Positions 7,683 through 16,817 are shown, counted from the first letter of the stretch. The stretch is 64,000 bases of DNA from Saezia sanguinis (GCF_003991585.1 NZ_PQSP01000001.1:372001-436000), one strand, 5' to 3'. Made by a program: numbers and translations. Notes: generated by a model from the sequence alone, not told the origin.

Positions 7683-9981
7683 AACCCCACCACCGCTGCC
7701 ACAGCCTTACCGCGTTGCTGTACGCGCCTTGTGTGAATTTACCGCTAAAACCGGGGATCTTGACCTGCGCTTTACACCGTCACCCACGGCGCAGGAAGGC
7801 ATTGCCGGGCACGCGCTGGTCGCGTCGCGCCGCTCGGCAACATACCAAAAAGAGGTGCCGTTGTCGGGAAGCTACCGTAATCTGACTGTTCATGGCCGGG
7901 CTGACGGGTTTGATCCGCAGCAGCAGCGTCTGGAGGAATTTAAAACATACCGTGGTGACCTGCAACGGCAACCATCGAATCACCGTGCTTTGCACTGGGC
8001 GCAATTGAAAATATATGGCTGGCTGCTGTGCCAGCAGCTAAAGCTGGACGGCATCGAGCTTGCACTGGTTTATCTGGATATCGGCAGCCAGAAAGAAACG
8101 GTGTTTGAGCAGCGTTGCCAGGCCGCAGAGTTGCAGTTGTTTTTTGAGCAGCAGTGTGAGCAGTTTCTGAGCTGGGCGCAGCAGGAGATGGCACACCGGC
8201 ATGCGCGGGATGAAGCTTTGCAGGTACTGGTTTTTCCTTACCAGGGGTTTCGCGCAGGGCAAAGGCAACTGGCCGAGGCCACTTACCGGGCCGCCTGTTC
8301 GGGGGGCTGTTTAATGCTTCAGGCACCCACCGGTATCGGGAAAACCATCGGCACCTTATTTCCTTTACTGAAAGCCATGCCGGGGCAGGCACTGGACCGG
8401 GTATTTTTCCTGACGGCAAAAACACCGGGGAGGGCATTAGCATTGGGTGCACTGCAAACGCTTGAGAGAGGCGGGTTGCGGCAAAATCTGCGTATTTTGG
8501 AAATGGTGGCAAGGGATAAGGCATGTGAACACCCTGACAAAGCCTGCCATGGGGAGTCCTGTCCGCTGGCGCAGGGGTTTTATGACCGTTTATCTGCTGC
8601 ACGGGATGAGGCGGTCAAAAACGGCTGGATGGACCAGAACAGCATACGCACCGTGGCCCGAAATCACCAGATATGCCCGTACTACCTGAGCCAGGAACTG
8701 GCGCGCTGGAGCGACGTGGTGGTTGCTGATTACAACTATTATTTTGATGTATCGGCCCTGCTGTTCAGCCTGACGCAAAGCAGCCAATGGCAGGTTGCCA
8801 TCTTGGTTGACGAAGCGCATAACCTGATAGAGCGTGGCCGGAAAATGTATTCGGCAACACTGGACCAGGCAGATTTTCAGAATGTACGCAAGACAGCGTC
8901 TGCAGCAGTCAAAAGAAGCCTGGATCAACTGAACCGCACGTGGAACAAGCTGAGCCAGGCGCAGCCTGATGTTTATCAGGCTTATGATCAGTTGCCTGAG
9001 CCATTTTTGACGGCCTTGCAAAAAACCGTATCCAAAATCGGCGATGATCTGGCCGAACACCCGGAAGGCCTATCAGGAGATTTACAGCGCTTTTATTTTG
9101 ACGCACTGCATTTTATGCGCATGGCCGAAATGTATGATGCACACTCGCTGTTTGATGTCAGCAAACAGCCGGTATACCGGGGAAGCCTGCGCAACCATGC
9201 CAGCCTGTGTCTGCGTAATATACAACCCGGCGCTTTTCTGTCTGAACGGTTTGCTGTAAGCCATTCCAGTATCCTTTTTTCAGCAACATTGACGCCGCAA
9301 AAGTTTTACCAGGACCTGTTGGGTCTGCCTGACAAGGTGCGCTGGCTGGAAATAGATTCACCTTTCGACGCCAGTCAACTGACTGTGCATCTGGTGGATC
9401 AAATATCCACCCGCTACCAGCACCGGGCGGCTTCACAGCAGCCGATTGTGGATATACTAGCCCGGCAGTTTTACTGGCAGCCAGGTAACTATCTGATGTT
9501 TTGCAGCAGCTTTGATTATCTGCAGCAGATTGATACCTTGCTGCAACAATGCCATCCGGACATTCCACGCTGGAGCCAGACCCGGCGTATGGATGAGGCT
9601 GAGCGGCAGACATTCATTGACCGCTTTGCAGCAGGCGGGCAGGGCATTGGTTTTGCCGTACTGGGTGGCGCGTTTGGCGAGGGCATTGATTTGCCGGGAC
9701 AGCGGCTGATTGGTGCGTTCATTGCCACACTGGGTTTACCACAGTTAAATCCTGTGAATGAGCAGATAAAACGCCGGCTTGATGAATTGTTTGATCGCAG
9801 GGGGTATGACTATGCTTATCTGTACCCCGGTATTCAGAAGGTGATACAGGCCGCAGGGCGGGTCATCCGCACACCGCAGGACCGTGGCGTTGTCTATCTG
9901 ATTGATGACCGTTTTGCTACAAACCAGGTTAAAAAGCTTTTGCCTTCATGGTGGCATATTCAACAAGGACGGATAAAGTGA
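7675..9981 (+). CDS. DinG/XPD-family Fe-S DNA helicase with N-terminal PD-(D/E)XK domain
   Basis: 768 residues. The N-terminal 180 or so resemble a PD-(D/E)XK nuclease: Asp77 in GRADGFD, then Glu88-Phe-Lys90. The helicase follows: Walker A APTGIGKT with Lys223; four cysteines C284, C291, C296 and C334 between motifs I and II, typical of the XPD/DinG 4Fe-4S cluster; DEAH at 379-382; SATLT; and QAAGRVIR at 725-732. The start ATG at 7675 gives an 8-nt overlap with the upstream nuclease stop (ATGACTGA), which implies translational coupling. The frame stays open further upstream, but that part lies inside the nuclease gene. It likely unwinds damaged DNA together with the FAN1-type nuclease. Confidence 0.9.
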   Translation: MTETPPPLPQPYRVAVRALCEFTAKTGDLDLRFTPSPTAQEGIAGHALVASRRSATYQKEVPLSGSYRNLTVHGRADGFDPQQQRLEEFKTYRGDLQRQPSNHRALHWAQLKIYGWLLCQQLKLDGIELALVYLDIGSQKETVFEQRCQAAELQLFFEQQCEQFLSWAQQEMAHRHARDEALQVLVFPYQGFRAGQRQLAEATYRAACSGGCLMLQAPTGIGKTIGTLFPLLKAMPGQALDRVFFLTAKTPGRALALGALQTLERGGLRQNLRILEMVARDKACEHPDKACHGESCPLAQGFYDRLSAARDEAVKNGWMDQNSIRTVARNHQICPYYLSQELARWSDVVVADYNYYFDVSALLFSLTQSSQWQVAILVDEAHNLIERGRKMYSATLDQADFQNVRKTASAAVKRSLDQLNRTWNKLSQAQPDVYQAYDQLPEPFLTALQKTVSKIGDDLAEHPEGLSGDLQRFYFDALHFMRMAEMYDAHSLFDVSKQPVYRGSLRNHASLCLRNIQPGAFLSERFAVSHSSILFSATLTPQKFYQDLLGLPDKVRWLEIDSPFDASQLTVHLVDQISTRYQHRAASQQPIVDILARQFYWQPGNYLMFCSSFDYLQQIDTLLQQCHPDIPRWSQTRRMDEAERQTFIDRFAAGGQGIGFAVLGGAFGEGIDLPGQRLIGAFIATLGLPQLNPVNEQIKRRLDELFDRRGYDYAYLYPGIQKVIQAAGRVIRTPQDRGVVYLIDDRFATNQVKKLLPSWWHIQQGRIK

Positions 9982-10064
9982 AAAAGTAACTGGCTGTGAC
10001 AGGCAGCAATGCAATTTGAATACCATGAAGGCCTGTTTGCTCTGGGGCCGCTTGATGATGGGTG

Positions 10065-10409
10065 TTATGCCGCCTGTTTCAGCATGGCGACCTTTTCGCA
10101 TTCCTGTGCACATTGTTCACATGCCTTCATGCAGTGCCGATAATAGGCATGGGTATTATGTTTTGCGCACTCCTGTGCGCACTGCTGGCAGGCTTTAATG
10201 CACATTTCGCATAATCTTTGGGCATGTGTGCTTTGATGCAGCATCAGGGACACGGCGGTTTTGCACATGTCTGCGCATTGGCGTTCGAGCTGGATGCTAG
10301 CAGCCATTTCTTTGGCCTCTTTACTTTGCAGGCTGGTGGTTAAGCAGGCTTCGCAGGCGATAAAGCATTCAATGCATGATTTGATGCAATCTTTGTATGG
10401 GTTCATCAT
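10065..10409 (-). CDS. csp3: Cytosolic copper-storage protein, Csp3-like four-helix bundle
   Basis: 114 residues with 16 cysteines, mostly in CxxxC/CxxC spacing along predicted helices (CIKSCIEC, CADMC, CEMCIKAC, CMKACEQC). This is the DUF326/Csp pattern, in which cysteines line the inside of a four-helix bundle and hold many Cu(I) ions. No signal peptide is present, so it fits the cytosolic Csp3 class rather than exported Csp1. AAAGGAG sits 9 nt before the ATG. It stands alone, convergent with the helicase gene; the other copper genes of the window are 50 kb away. Confidence 0.88.
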   Translation of the reverse strand: MMNPYKDCIKSCIECFIACEACLTTSLQSKEAKEMAASIQLERQCADMCKTAVSLMLHQSTHAQRLCEMCIKACQQCAQECAKHNTHAYYRHCMKACEQCAQECEKVAMLKQAA

Positions 10410-10763
10410 TTTCAGAGGCTCCTTTGGCGCATCAGATAATTGGATGTGTTAACACGCACTGGTACTTACTTTGTGCAATTTGAATTTATGCTATAAATTA
10501 ATACATCTGAGGCACAGCGTAAATGCGGGAATTCTCTTACATGTTTCTACCTATATGGGCATTCATAGCTGAGTCTGACGGCAGAAGGCATTGAATTAAG
10601 GGTTTACCCGTTCAATAACCCTTCTGTCGGAATGTATAAGGGGCTTCATTTTTTGCAACTTTATGGGTTGGGCACAGTCTAAAATTCTTTATTGTCATTT
10701 TTTTGATGATAAAACGGTGCTGATGTTTACGGACCAGAATATGCTTTTGTACTGGGGGCCAGC
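10410..10763. other. 354-bp intergenic region between csp3 and trhA
   Basis: Divergent upstream region for two genes. No gene is supported. It holds the long imperfect hairpin listed at 10579-10629 and AT-rich stretches that could carry both promoters. No copper-regulator (CueR/CsoR-like) dyad was found. Confidence 0.6.
10579..10629. repeat. Long imperfect inverted repeat
   Basis: CGGCAGAAGG (10579-10588) pairs with CCTTCTGTCG (10620-10629), with one G-T pair. Inside it ATTGAA pairs with TTCAAT, and GGG/CCC close a small loop. No T-run follows directly, so it is not a standard terminator. Confidence 0.6.
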
Positions 10764-11381
10764 ATGTATCGCGGTGAACGTTTTAATGCGTACAGTCATT
10801 TAATCGGGGCTATTTTGTCACTGGCAGGCATGGTCTGGCTGATTGTCTATTCCAGCCTGCATAACGATGCCTGGAAAATTGTCAGTGCAGCCATTTATGG
10901 CACCACCATGGTGCTGGTGTATACCACATCCACGATTTACCACAGCGTACGCGGACGGGCCAAAGCCATATTCCAGCGGTTGGACCACTGTGCCATTTAC
11001 CTGTTGATTGCCGGCAGCTATACGCCTTTTACGCTGGTGACGCTGCGCGGACCATGGGGGTGGTCATTGTTCGGGGTTTCATGGGGGCTGGCCATCATTG
11101 GCATCATTCAGGAAGTCTGGATTGGCAAGCGCACACAGCTGTTTTCCATGATTATTTATGTGGTGATGGGCTGGCTGGCCCTGGTTGCCATCAAACCGCT
11201 GATGGCGCTACTTTCAACCGCCGGGCTGGTATGGCTGGCTGCAGGCGGGGTGGTTTATACGCTGGGTATTATCTTTTTTCTGCTGGATGAAAAGGTCAGA
11301 CATTTTCATGGTGTGTGGCACCTGTTTGTGCTGGGCGGCAGCATTTGCCAGTTTGTCAGCATTCTGCTTTATGTGAATTGA
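10764..11381 (+). CDS. trhA: Hemolysin III / TrhA (PAQR-like) membrane protein
   Basis: 205 residues with about seven membrane segments. Family motifs are NAYSHLIGA near the N terminus, STIYHSV, LDHCAIYLLIAGSYTPF in the middle and FHGVWHLFVLGGS near the C terminus; the His and Asp residues in these are the metal-site positions of the PAQR/hemolysin III fold. E. coli YqfA/TrhA is linked to membrane energy and lipid homeostasis; the name hemolysin is historical. The gene ends just before a strong bidirectional terminator. Confidence 0.9.
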   Translation: MYRGERFNAYSHLIGAILSLAGMVWLIVYSSLHNDAWKIVSAAIYGTTMVLVYTTSTIYHSVRGRAKAIFQRLDHCAIYLLIAGSYTPFTLVTLRGPWGWSLFGVSWGLAIIGIIQEVWIGKRTQLFSMIIYVVMGWLALVAIKPLMALLSTAGLVWLAAGGVVYTLGIIFFLLDEKVRHFHGVWHLFVLGGSICQFVSILLYVN

Positions 11382-11400
11382 GCAGCGATATGCTTTAATA

Positions 11401-11425
11401 AAAAAGCCGCATTTAGCGGCTTTTT
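11401..11425. terminator. Bidirectional Rho-independent terminator
   Basis: AAAAAGCCGC and GCGGCTTTTT form a perfect 10-bp stem with loop ATTTA. It lies between the convergent trhA and gldA genes and works on both strands. Confidence 0.9.
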
Positions 11426-11441
11426 AATGGCTGAGGTGTTT

Positions 11442-12530
11442 TTATAACCAGGTTTTACGGTCACGGCCGATAGCATCGGCTGCCTTCATGGCATTGAACA
11501 CGGTTTCAGGTGTAACGGTGCCGGCTTCATTGTGAATGGTTTCACCAGTAGCCGTTGCCGCCTGGGCGGCCTTCATCAGATCGGCATCACTGACTTTATC
11601 CAGGCCAATTTCCGCCAGAGTGGTGGGCAGGCCAACAGATTCGCAGAACCCGAACACCGTATCAATCACATCGGGTGCCTTATCTGTCAGTACCAGAGAG
11701 GTTAATGTACCAAATGCGACTTTTTCGCCATGCCAGTAGGCATGTGTAGCTTCCAGAACCGTAAGGCCGTTGTGTATGGCATGCGCGGCAGCAAGGCCGG
11801 CGCTTTCAAACCCCAGGCCGGAAAGCAGTGTATTGGCTTCAATCACACGTTCCAGTGCGGCAGAGGTGATCTGTGCCTCACACGCGACTTTGGCCTGCGG
11901 GCCATATTCGAGCAGTGTTTCAAAGCACATTCTTGCCAGCCCCAGCGCTGTGGCCGACCCCAGCCTGCCAGTCATGTTGCTTGCATGCGTTACGCTGCAG
12001 GATTGCGCCTCAAACCAGGTAGCCAGTGCATCTCCCATGCCGGACACCAGAAAGCGCGCCGGCGCTTTGGCGATGATGGCACTGTCAACCAGCACCAGAT
12101 TGGGATTTTGCGGCAATACCAGATAACGGCTGAATTCTCCTGACTTGGTGTATATGACAGACAGGGCGCTGCAGGGCGCATCTGTTGAAGCCAGCGTAGG
12201 AATGATGGCAACCGGAACATTCAGCTTGTGTGCAACAGCTTTGGCGGTATCAAGCGTTTTTCCACCGCCAATGCCGGCAACCACATCAATGCCCTGGGTG
12301 GCAGACAGGCGATCGATTTCCTCGTCGCAGCATTCGCCTTCAAACACTTCAATATGGCATTGCAGCTTGCCGCCAAGCCCTTTTTCAATATCCTGCTTGA
12401 GTGCTTTTGCGGCAAACGGGTCTTCCAGCAGCAGTGCTTTTTTACCCAGGCGGGCAAGTTCTTCACCCAGCAGTTGAATGGCATTGGGACCCTGGACGTA
12501 ACGTCCGGGGAAAATGGTTGTGGTGATCAT
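11442..12530 (-). CDS. gldA: Glycerol dehydrogenase (NAD+, Zn-dependent)
   Basis: 362 residues, the normal length. It oxidises glycerol to dihydroxyacetone in the cytosol. The N-terminal NAD-binding half has GIGGGKTLD at about 86-94, and the C-terminal half holds the zinc ligands Asp167 (GMGDALATWFEA), His250 (AAHAIHNG) and His267 (AYWHGEK), spaced as in E. coli GldA (83 and 17 residues apart). GAAGGAA precedes the ATG. It is a single gene, closed by the shared terminator. Confidence 0.93.
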   Translation of the reverse strand: MITTTIFPGRYVQGPNAIQLLGEELARLGKKALLLEDPFAAKALKQDIEKGLGGKLQCHIEVFEGECCDEEIDRLSATQGIDVVAGIGGGKTLDTAKAVAHKLNVPVAIIPTLASTDAPCSALSVIYTKSGEFSRYLVLPQNPNLVLVDSAIIAKAPARFLVSGMGDALATWFEAQSCSVTHASNMTGRLGSATALGLARMCFETLLEYGPQAKVACEAQITSAALERVIEANTLLSGLGFESAGLAAAHAIHNGLTVLEATHAYWHGEKVAFGTLTSLVLTDKAPDVIDTVFGFCESVGLPTTLAEIGLDKVSDADLMKAAQAATATGETIHNEAGTVTPETVFNAMKAADAIGRDRKTWL

Positions 12531-12710
12531 GACGTGTTTCCTTCAGTTTATTATTTAAAACGATGCGAAATACTCCGCAATCGGAAAACACTATGGCATC
12601 AAACAAACGGCATGGGTTTGACCAGACACAAACTCCACGGATTCACCCCGAACGGGTATCCGATAATGAGAAATTGTGCCGTTTATCGAAAGTAATTGGC
12701 AGTGGATGAA

Positions 12711-13919
12711 TTACAGCGTTTTTTTCTGTTGCAGCAAAGGTCGTATGAGCAGAACCGCCAGCGCGATGAGGCAAAAAACGGCACCGGCATGGAAAGTGAC
12801 CGAGGCATCAAACTGCATCCACAGGAAACCGGCCAGCGCACTGGCCGGCAGCATGGCAAGGCCACAAATCAGGTTAAAAAAGCCGAAAGCCGTGCCTCTG
12901 AGGTCTGCCGGTGCTGTATTGGCAACCATGGTAGCCAGCAGGCCTTGTGTCATTCCCATATGGACACCCCACAAGGCAATTCCGGCCATCGTCACAGCCC
13001 AGTGGCTGCTGCTGGCCAGCACAACATCGGCAAGAATCAGTACCAGCAGCCCCCCGGCCAGCAGGTGCTGGTGGTTGACGCGGTCTGACAATTTACCAAA
13101 CGGGTAGGCAGAGGCGCAAAAAACCATATTCATCACGACCATGACCAGTGGGATAAGCGCCAGCGCCATGCCGCTTTGCTGAGCCCGCAGTACCAGAAAT
13201 GCCTCACTGAAACGCGCCAGCGTAAACACAGCGCCAATCACAACCACCCACCAGTAGGCATGGCTCAGCTTTTTCAGATTGGCCCATTTGAGCGGATTGG
13301 TTCTTTTTTCTTTAGGGACTGGCGTTGCTGGCTCTTTCAGCCCGAAAATCAACAGGGCAACGGCAATGAAGGCCGGAATAACGGCTATCCAGAATACCGC
13401 GCGGAAATCACTGGCAAATAAAAGCATCAGCGCCATGGCAAGCAGGGGGCCGAGAAATGCGCCTGCGGTATCCAGTGTCTGGCGCAGCCCGAAGGCCGCC
13501 CCCCGTATTTCTGGCGTGACGGCATCTGCGACCAGCGCATCGCGCGGAGCGCCTCTGATACCTTTGCCCAAGCGGTCCAGCAGCCGGGCCGTAGTGACCA
13601 TGCCGATGCCCGAAGCCATGGCAAACAGCGGCTTGGTTAATGCTGCCAGCCCATAGCCGAAAACAGCCAGCCCTTTGCGTTTGCCCAGGTAGTCACTCAA
13701 AGCGCCGGAGAATATTTTGACGATCAATGCCGTGGCTTCAGCCAGCCCTTCAATGATGCCAACTGTTAGGGCGCTGGTTCCGAGCACCGTCACCATAAAA
13801 AGCGGCATCAGGCTATGGATCATTTCAGATGAAATATCCATCAGCATGCTGACAAACCCCAGTATCCAGACCGTTGCCGGAATTTTTTGGGATGTACTCG
13901 TCTGGGGTGCTGTGGGCAT
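12711..13919 (-). CDS. MFS transporter
   Basis: 402 residues with about twelve membrane segments. The loop after segment 2 has GALSDYLGKRK, the classical MFS motif, and RLGKGIRGAPRDALVADA follows segment 4, a signature of a drug/metabolite efflux-type subfamily. The substrate is unknown. The start lies 12 nt after the CDF gene stop, so it is the third gene of a probable xth-CDF-MFS transcript. Confidence 0.85.
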   Translation of the reverse strand: MPTAPQTSTSQKIPATVWILGFVSMLMDISSEMIHSLMPLFMVTVLGTSALTVGIIEGLAEATALIVKIFSGALSDYLGKRKGLAVFGYGLAALTKPLFAMASGIGMVTTARLLDRLGKGIRGAPRDALVADAVTPEIRGAAFGLRQTLDTAGAFLGPLLAMALMLLFASDFRAVFWIAVIPAFIAVALLIFGLKEPATPVPKEKRTNPLKWANLKKLSHAYWWVVVIGAVFTLARFSEAFLVLRAQQSGMALALIPLVMVVMNMVFCASAYPFGKLSDRVNHQHLLAGGLLVLILADVVLASSSHWAVTMAGIALWGVHMGMTQGLLATMVANTAPADLRGTAFGFFNLICGLAMLPASALAGFLWMQFDASVTFHAGAVFCLIALAVLLIRPLLQQKKTL

Positions 13920-13931
13920 GGCAGAAGAAAA

Positions 13932-14882
13932 CTAGATTTTAGACAGGGAGGGCTGTGCAGCGTCTGTTGAAACAATCGGCTCCAGATGCGTGGAGACATT
14001 GGCTCCGCCGAGCAACTGGCTGATTTTAGCTTCAATCTCATCCAGCAGATCGTGCGACTTGCCCACCTGCCAGTCAGCCGGAACCAGGATATTGACTAAA
14101 ACAAACCGCTGGCTGCCCGAAACCCGGGTTTTCAGGTGGGTATACAGCACATGGCGCGGTGCATAGGTTTGTAACAGTTGCTCAATTTTTTGAATTTCCG
14201 CTTCAGACAGGGAACGGTCCATCAGGCCGTTGACAGATTCTTTCATCAGCTTATAGCCTTCAGACAGAATATGAAATGCCACGCCAATCGCAAGCAGGGC
14301 ATCCAGCCACAGCCAACCGGTCAAGAGTACCGCAATCAGTCCGATCACAATACCTGCCGTTGTCCACACGTCAGTCATCAGATGGCGTCCATCTGCCCTA
14401 AGTGCAATGGAATTCAGGCGCTTGCCGGCGCGTATCAAAACCTGTGCAACGGCAAAATTCAATGCGGTACTGACCACAGAGAAAATCAAACCGATATTCA
14501 GTGCTTCTAAAGGCGCCGGTTGAAAAAGCCGTGGAATCGCTGTGTACAGAATCAGCCCGGCAGCGATAAAAATCATGGCGCCTTCCAGCCCACTGGCAAA
14601 GTATTCGGCTTTGCTGTGCCCGAAAGGGTGCTGCTCATCAGGCGGCGTATAGGCAATGCGCAGCATGACCAAGGCAAAAAGTGCGCTGAACAGGTTGACG
14701 AAAGACTCCATCGCATCAGAAAGCAAACCGACAGAGCCGCTGATACGCCACGCAATCATTTTAAGCGTGATCGTCACGAGTGCCGCAACGATAGACAGCC
14801 AGATATAGCGTTTAACCTGTTGGGCGCCAGCCGCCGTGTTTTGCCCTGACTGGTTTTCTGCAATGTGATCGACTGCACTCAT
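13932..14882 (-). CDS. Cation diffusion facilitator (CDF) family transporter
   Basis: 316 residues: six predicted membrane segments and a cytosolic C-terminal domain. LLSDAMES in segment 2 has Asp56, with Ser60 where FieF has its second Asp. Segment 5 carries RHLMTDVW, the HxxxD pair. HPFGHSKAEYF follows segment 2. CDF proteins export Zn, Fe, Mn or related divalent metals in exchange for protons; the odd segment-2 site makes the metal uncertain. The start is 1 nt past the xth stop, so translation is likely coupled. Confidence 0.85.
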   Translation of the reverse strand: MSAVDHIAENQSGQNTAAGAQQVKRYIWLSIVAALVTITLKMIAWRISGSVGLLSDAMESFVNLFSALFALVMLRIAYTPPDEQHPFGHSKAEYFASGLEGAMIFIAAGLILYTAIPRLFQPAPLEALNIGLIFSVVSTALNFAVAQVLIRAGKRLNSIALRADGRHLMTDVWTTAGIVIGLIAVLLTGWLWLDALLAIGVAFHILSEGYKLMKESVNGLMDRSLSEAEIQKIEQLLQTYAPRHVLYTHLKTRVSGSQRFVLVNILVPADWQVGKSHDLLDEIEAKISQLLGGANVSTHLEPIVSTDAAQPSLSKI

Positions 14883-14883
14883 T

Positions 14884-15645
14884 TCAGAACTCTAAAACCA
14901 CTGGGGCATGATCACTGGGGCGCTCGTTTTTACGCGGCTGTTTGTCAATGCTGCACGCACAGACAGTGCTCTTCAAGGCATCACTGACCAGAATATGGTC
15001 AATGCGCAGCCCCTGGTTTTTGCGAAATGCCAGGTTGCGGTAATCCCACCAGCTCCAGCTTTTAGGGGGCTGTTCAAACAGGCGGAATGCATCGTGAAGC
15101 CCCAATGCGATCAGGTTTTGAAAGTGTGTGCGCTCTTGCGGCGTGCACAGAATCTGGTCTTTCCAGGCAACGGGGTCATAAACATCATCATCGGTTGGTG
15201 CAATGTTAAAGTCACCAGCCAGAATCAGTTTGGAATGGTTCTCCAGATGCTCTTTGACCCAGCGCTCCAGTGCCTGAAGCCATGACATTTTATATTCAAA
15301 CTTGTCGGTGCCAGGGGCCTGTCCGTTGGGGAAGTAGGCACCAATCATGCGCACATCGCCTACTGTTGCGGCAATGATGCGTGCCTGGTGGTCGTCAAAA
15401 CCGGGAATGTTATGAGAAATATCGGTGACGGCTTCGCGCGAAATAATGGCCACACCGTTATACGTTTTCTGGCCAAAGCAGGCCGATTGATATCCTGCTT
15501 GGGCAAAGGCATCGTGCGGAAATTTGTCATCCGTGAGTTTGGTTTCCTGCAGTACCAGCGTATCAGTGCCGGTATCGGCTAGCCACTGCAAAACCTGCGG
15601 CAGGCGCACAGAAAGGGAGTTCACATTCCAGGTAGCAAATTTCAT
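14884..15645 (-). CDS. xth: Exodeoxyribonuclease III (AP endonuclease)
   Basis: 253 residues from the ATG at 15645. It has the Xth/EEP fold motifs: MKFATWNVNS at the start, LQETKL with Glu34 (metal ligand), AGDFNIAP and the final SDHAPVV with the catalytic His. It cleaves abasic sites and degrades 3' ends in base-excision repair. A TTG at 15657 would add four residues (MIVP); the ATG start is preferred because the family begins MKFATWN. No good Shine-Dalgarno is seen for either. Confidence 0.93.
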   Translation of the reverse strand: MKFATWNVNSLSVRLPQVLQWLADTGTDTLVLQETKLTDDKFPHDAFAQAGYQSACFGQKTYNGVAIISREAVTDISHNIPGFDDHQARIIAATVGDVRMIGAYFPNGQAPGTDKFEYKMSWLQALERWVKEHLENHSKLILAGDFNIAPTDDDVYDPVAWKDQILCTPQERTHFQNLIALGLHDAFRLFEQPPKSWSWWDYRNLAFRKNQGLRIDHILVSDALKSTVCACSIDKQPRKNERPSDHAPVVLEF

Positions 15646-15714
15646 AGGGACGATCAAAAAAATGAGAGAAACAACCAGTGATTATGCTACAAAATAACAG
15701 GCAGCTTATTTGGA

Positions 15715-15727
15715 GAATACCGTATTC
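15715..15727. promoter_or_regulatory. Palindrome upstream of xth
   Basis: GAATACCGTATTC is a 6+1+6 palindrome. It lies inside a wider pair CCAGTGAT (15675-15682) and ATCACTGG (15730-15737). This could be an operator for xth; no known box was recognised. Confidence 0.3.
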
Positions 15728-15933
15728 ATATCACTGGTGGGTCTGTTCGTATTGAGAATGCTTTTGTTTCTTTTTTAAATGATCAAAATTAGGACTTATA
15801 AAGCATCGCATATTTTCGAAAAAGCATAATCAGGCAAAAAGCAAGATGTATGTATTTTCATGGTATTCCAACTCATATCTTTGCTCATACCCATTTCACA
15901 AAATGAATGAAACGGGTATTTGTGCAGTGAGCT

Positions 15934-16698
15934 TCATTCCGCTATTTTGTATGTCAACTGTACTGTTGAGCTGACAGAAATCATACCAGCAGCTGAACTT
16001 GCATCGTCTCCATCGTGACCAGAGCCTATTGGGGACTGGTAGGCATTTTGTACACTGTTGGCGTTCATGGGTGAGCGCTGTGCATAGTAGCTGGAATATC
16101 CGCTATCTTCCGTAACATAGACAATTTCTCCCAGTTTAATTCCTACAGCGCTTGTCAGTAAGGTCGCTTTTTCACGGGCAGCCTGAATAGCGTTTAATCG
16201 GGCCTGATCACGGTGCTCGCGGGCTTTGGAAGAAGAGAACTGAATATTTTCGATGGTGTTGATGCCCAGATCCATGACTCCGTAAATAATCTGGTTGTAT
16301 TTATCCACATCGTTCAGTGTGACCGTTAATGACTGCTGCACAAGGTAGTATTCCAGTTGCAGGTTGTTTGTGCTATTGCTGCTGTACCTGGGTTCAATCT
16401 GAATATTGGCTGTTTGAATGTGTTTGGACTCAATGCCATTTTTCTGGGAGAAGGCAATGACATCGCGAATGACGCGGGCCATATTGTCTTTGGCGGTATT
16501 CAGATTCGAGGTGCGGTCATGAATGCCCAATGTCAGGCTGACCCGGTCTGGCCTGACGTGAACAACAGCGCTTCCTGAAACCGTGAAGTATTGGTAACGA
16601 GCATTTGTCGTATTCAAAGTCAAAGGTTGCGCATGCGCGCTCAGTTGCATGCTTAAGGCCAGTGATATAAAAAGAAAAGTCATTTTCAACAGCTTCAT
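15934..16698 (-). CDS. Periplasmic SIMPL-domain (DUF541) protein
   Basis: 254 residues from the ATG at 16698, which has AGAAGGA ahead of it; a longer reading from 16758 lacks one. The signal peptide is MKLLKMTFLF to about SAHAQ. The mature part has the SIMPL pattern: VRPDRVSLTLGI near the start, a middle region with VTLNDVDKYNQI, and REKATLLTSAVG followed by LGEIVYVTE. Family members (E. coli YggE, BP26) are periplasmic and linked to oxidative stress, but the biochemical role is not settled. Confidence 0.85.
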   Translation of the reverse strand: MKLLKMTFLFISLALSMQLSAHAQPLTLNTTNARYQYFTVSGSAVVHVRPDRVSLTLGIHDRTSNLNTAKDNMARVIRDVIAFSQKNGIESKHIQTANIQIEPRYSSNSTNNLQLEYYLVQQSLTVTLNDVDKYNQIIYGVMDLGINTIENIQFSSSKAREHRDQARLNAIQAAREKATLLTSAVGIKLGEIVYVTEDSGYSSYYAQRSPMNANSVQNAYQSPIGSGHDGDDASSAAGMISVSSTVQLTYKIAE

Positions 16699-16780
16699 AG
16701 ATAATCCTTCTGAATATTGTTTTTTGATTATATGAATGTGAAAAACTGACTTTGTCATTAATTTGTAAAATATTTGAAAT

Positions 16781-16817
16781 AAAAAACTCTCGAAGCTTTG
16801 AAAGGCATTCGAGAGTT
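16781..16817 (-). terminator. Rho-independent terminator of guaBA
   Basis: On the minus strand AACTCTCGAA and TTCGAGAGTT form a 10-bp stem followed by TTTTTTA, 23 nt after the guaA stop. Confidence 0.85.

Noticed and set aside
10009-10143. 44-codon frame on the plus strand after the helicase gene
   Set aside because: It runs antisense into the cysteine-rich csp3 gene, which accounts for its Cys/His content.
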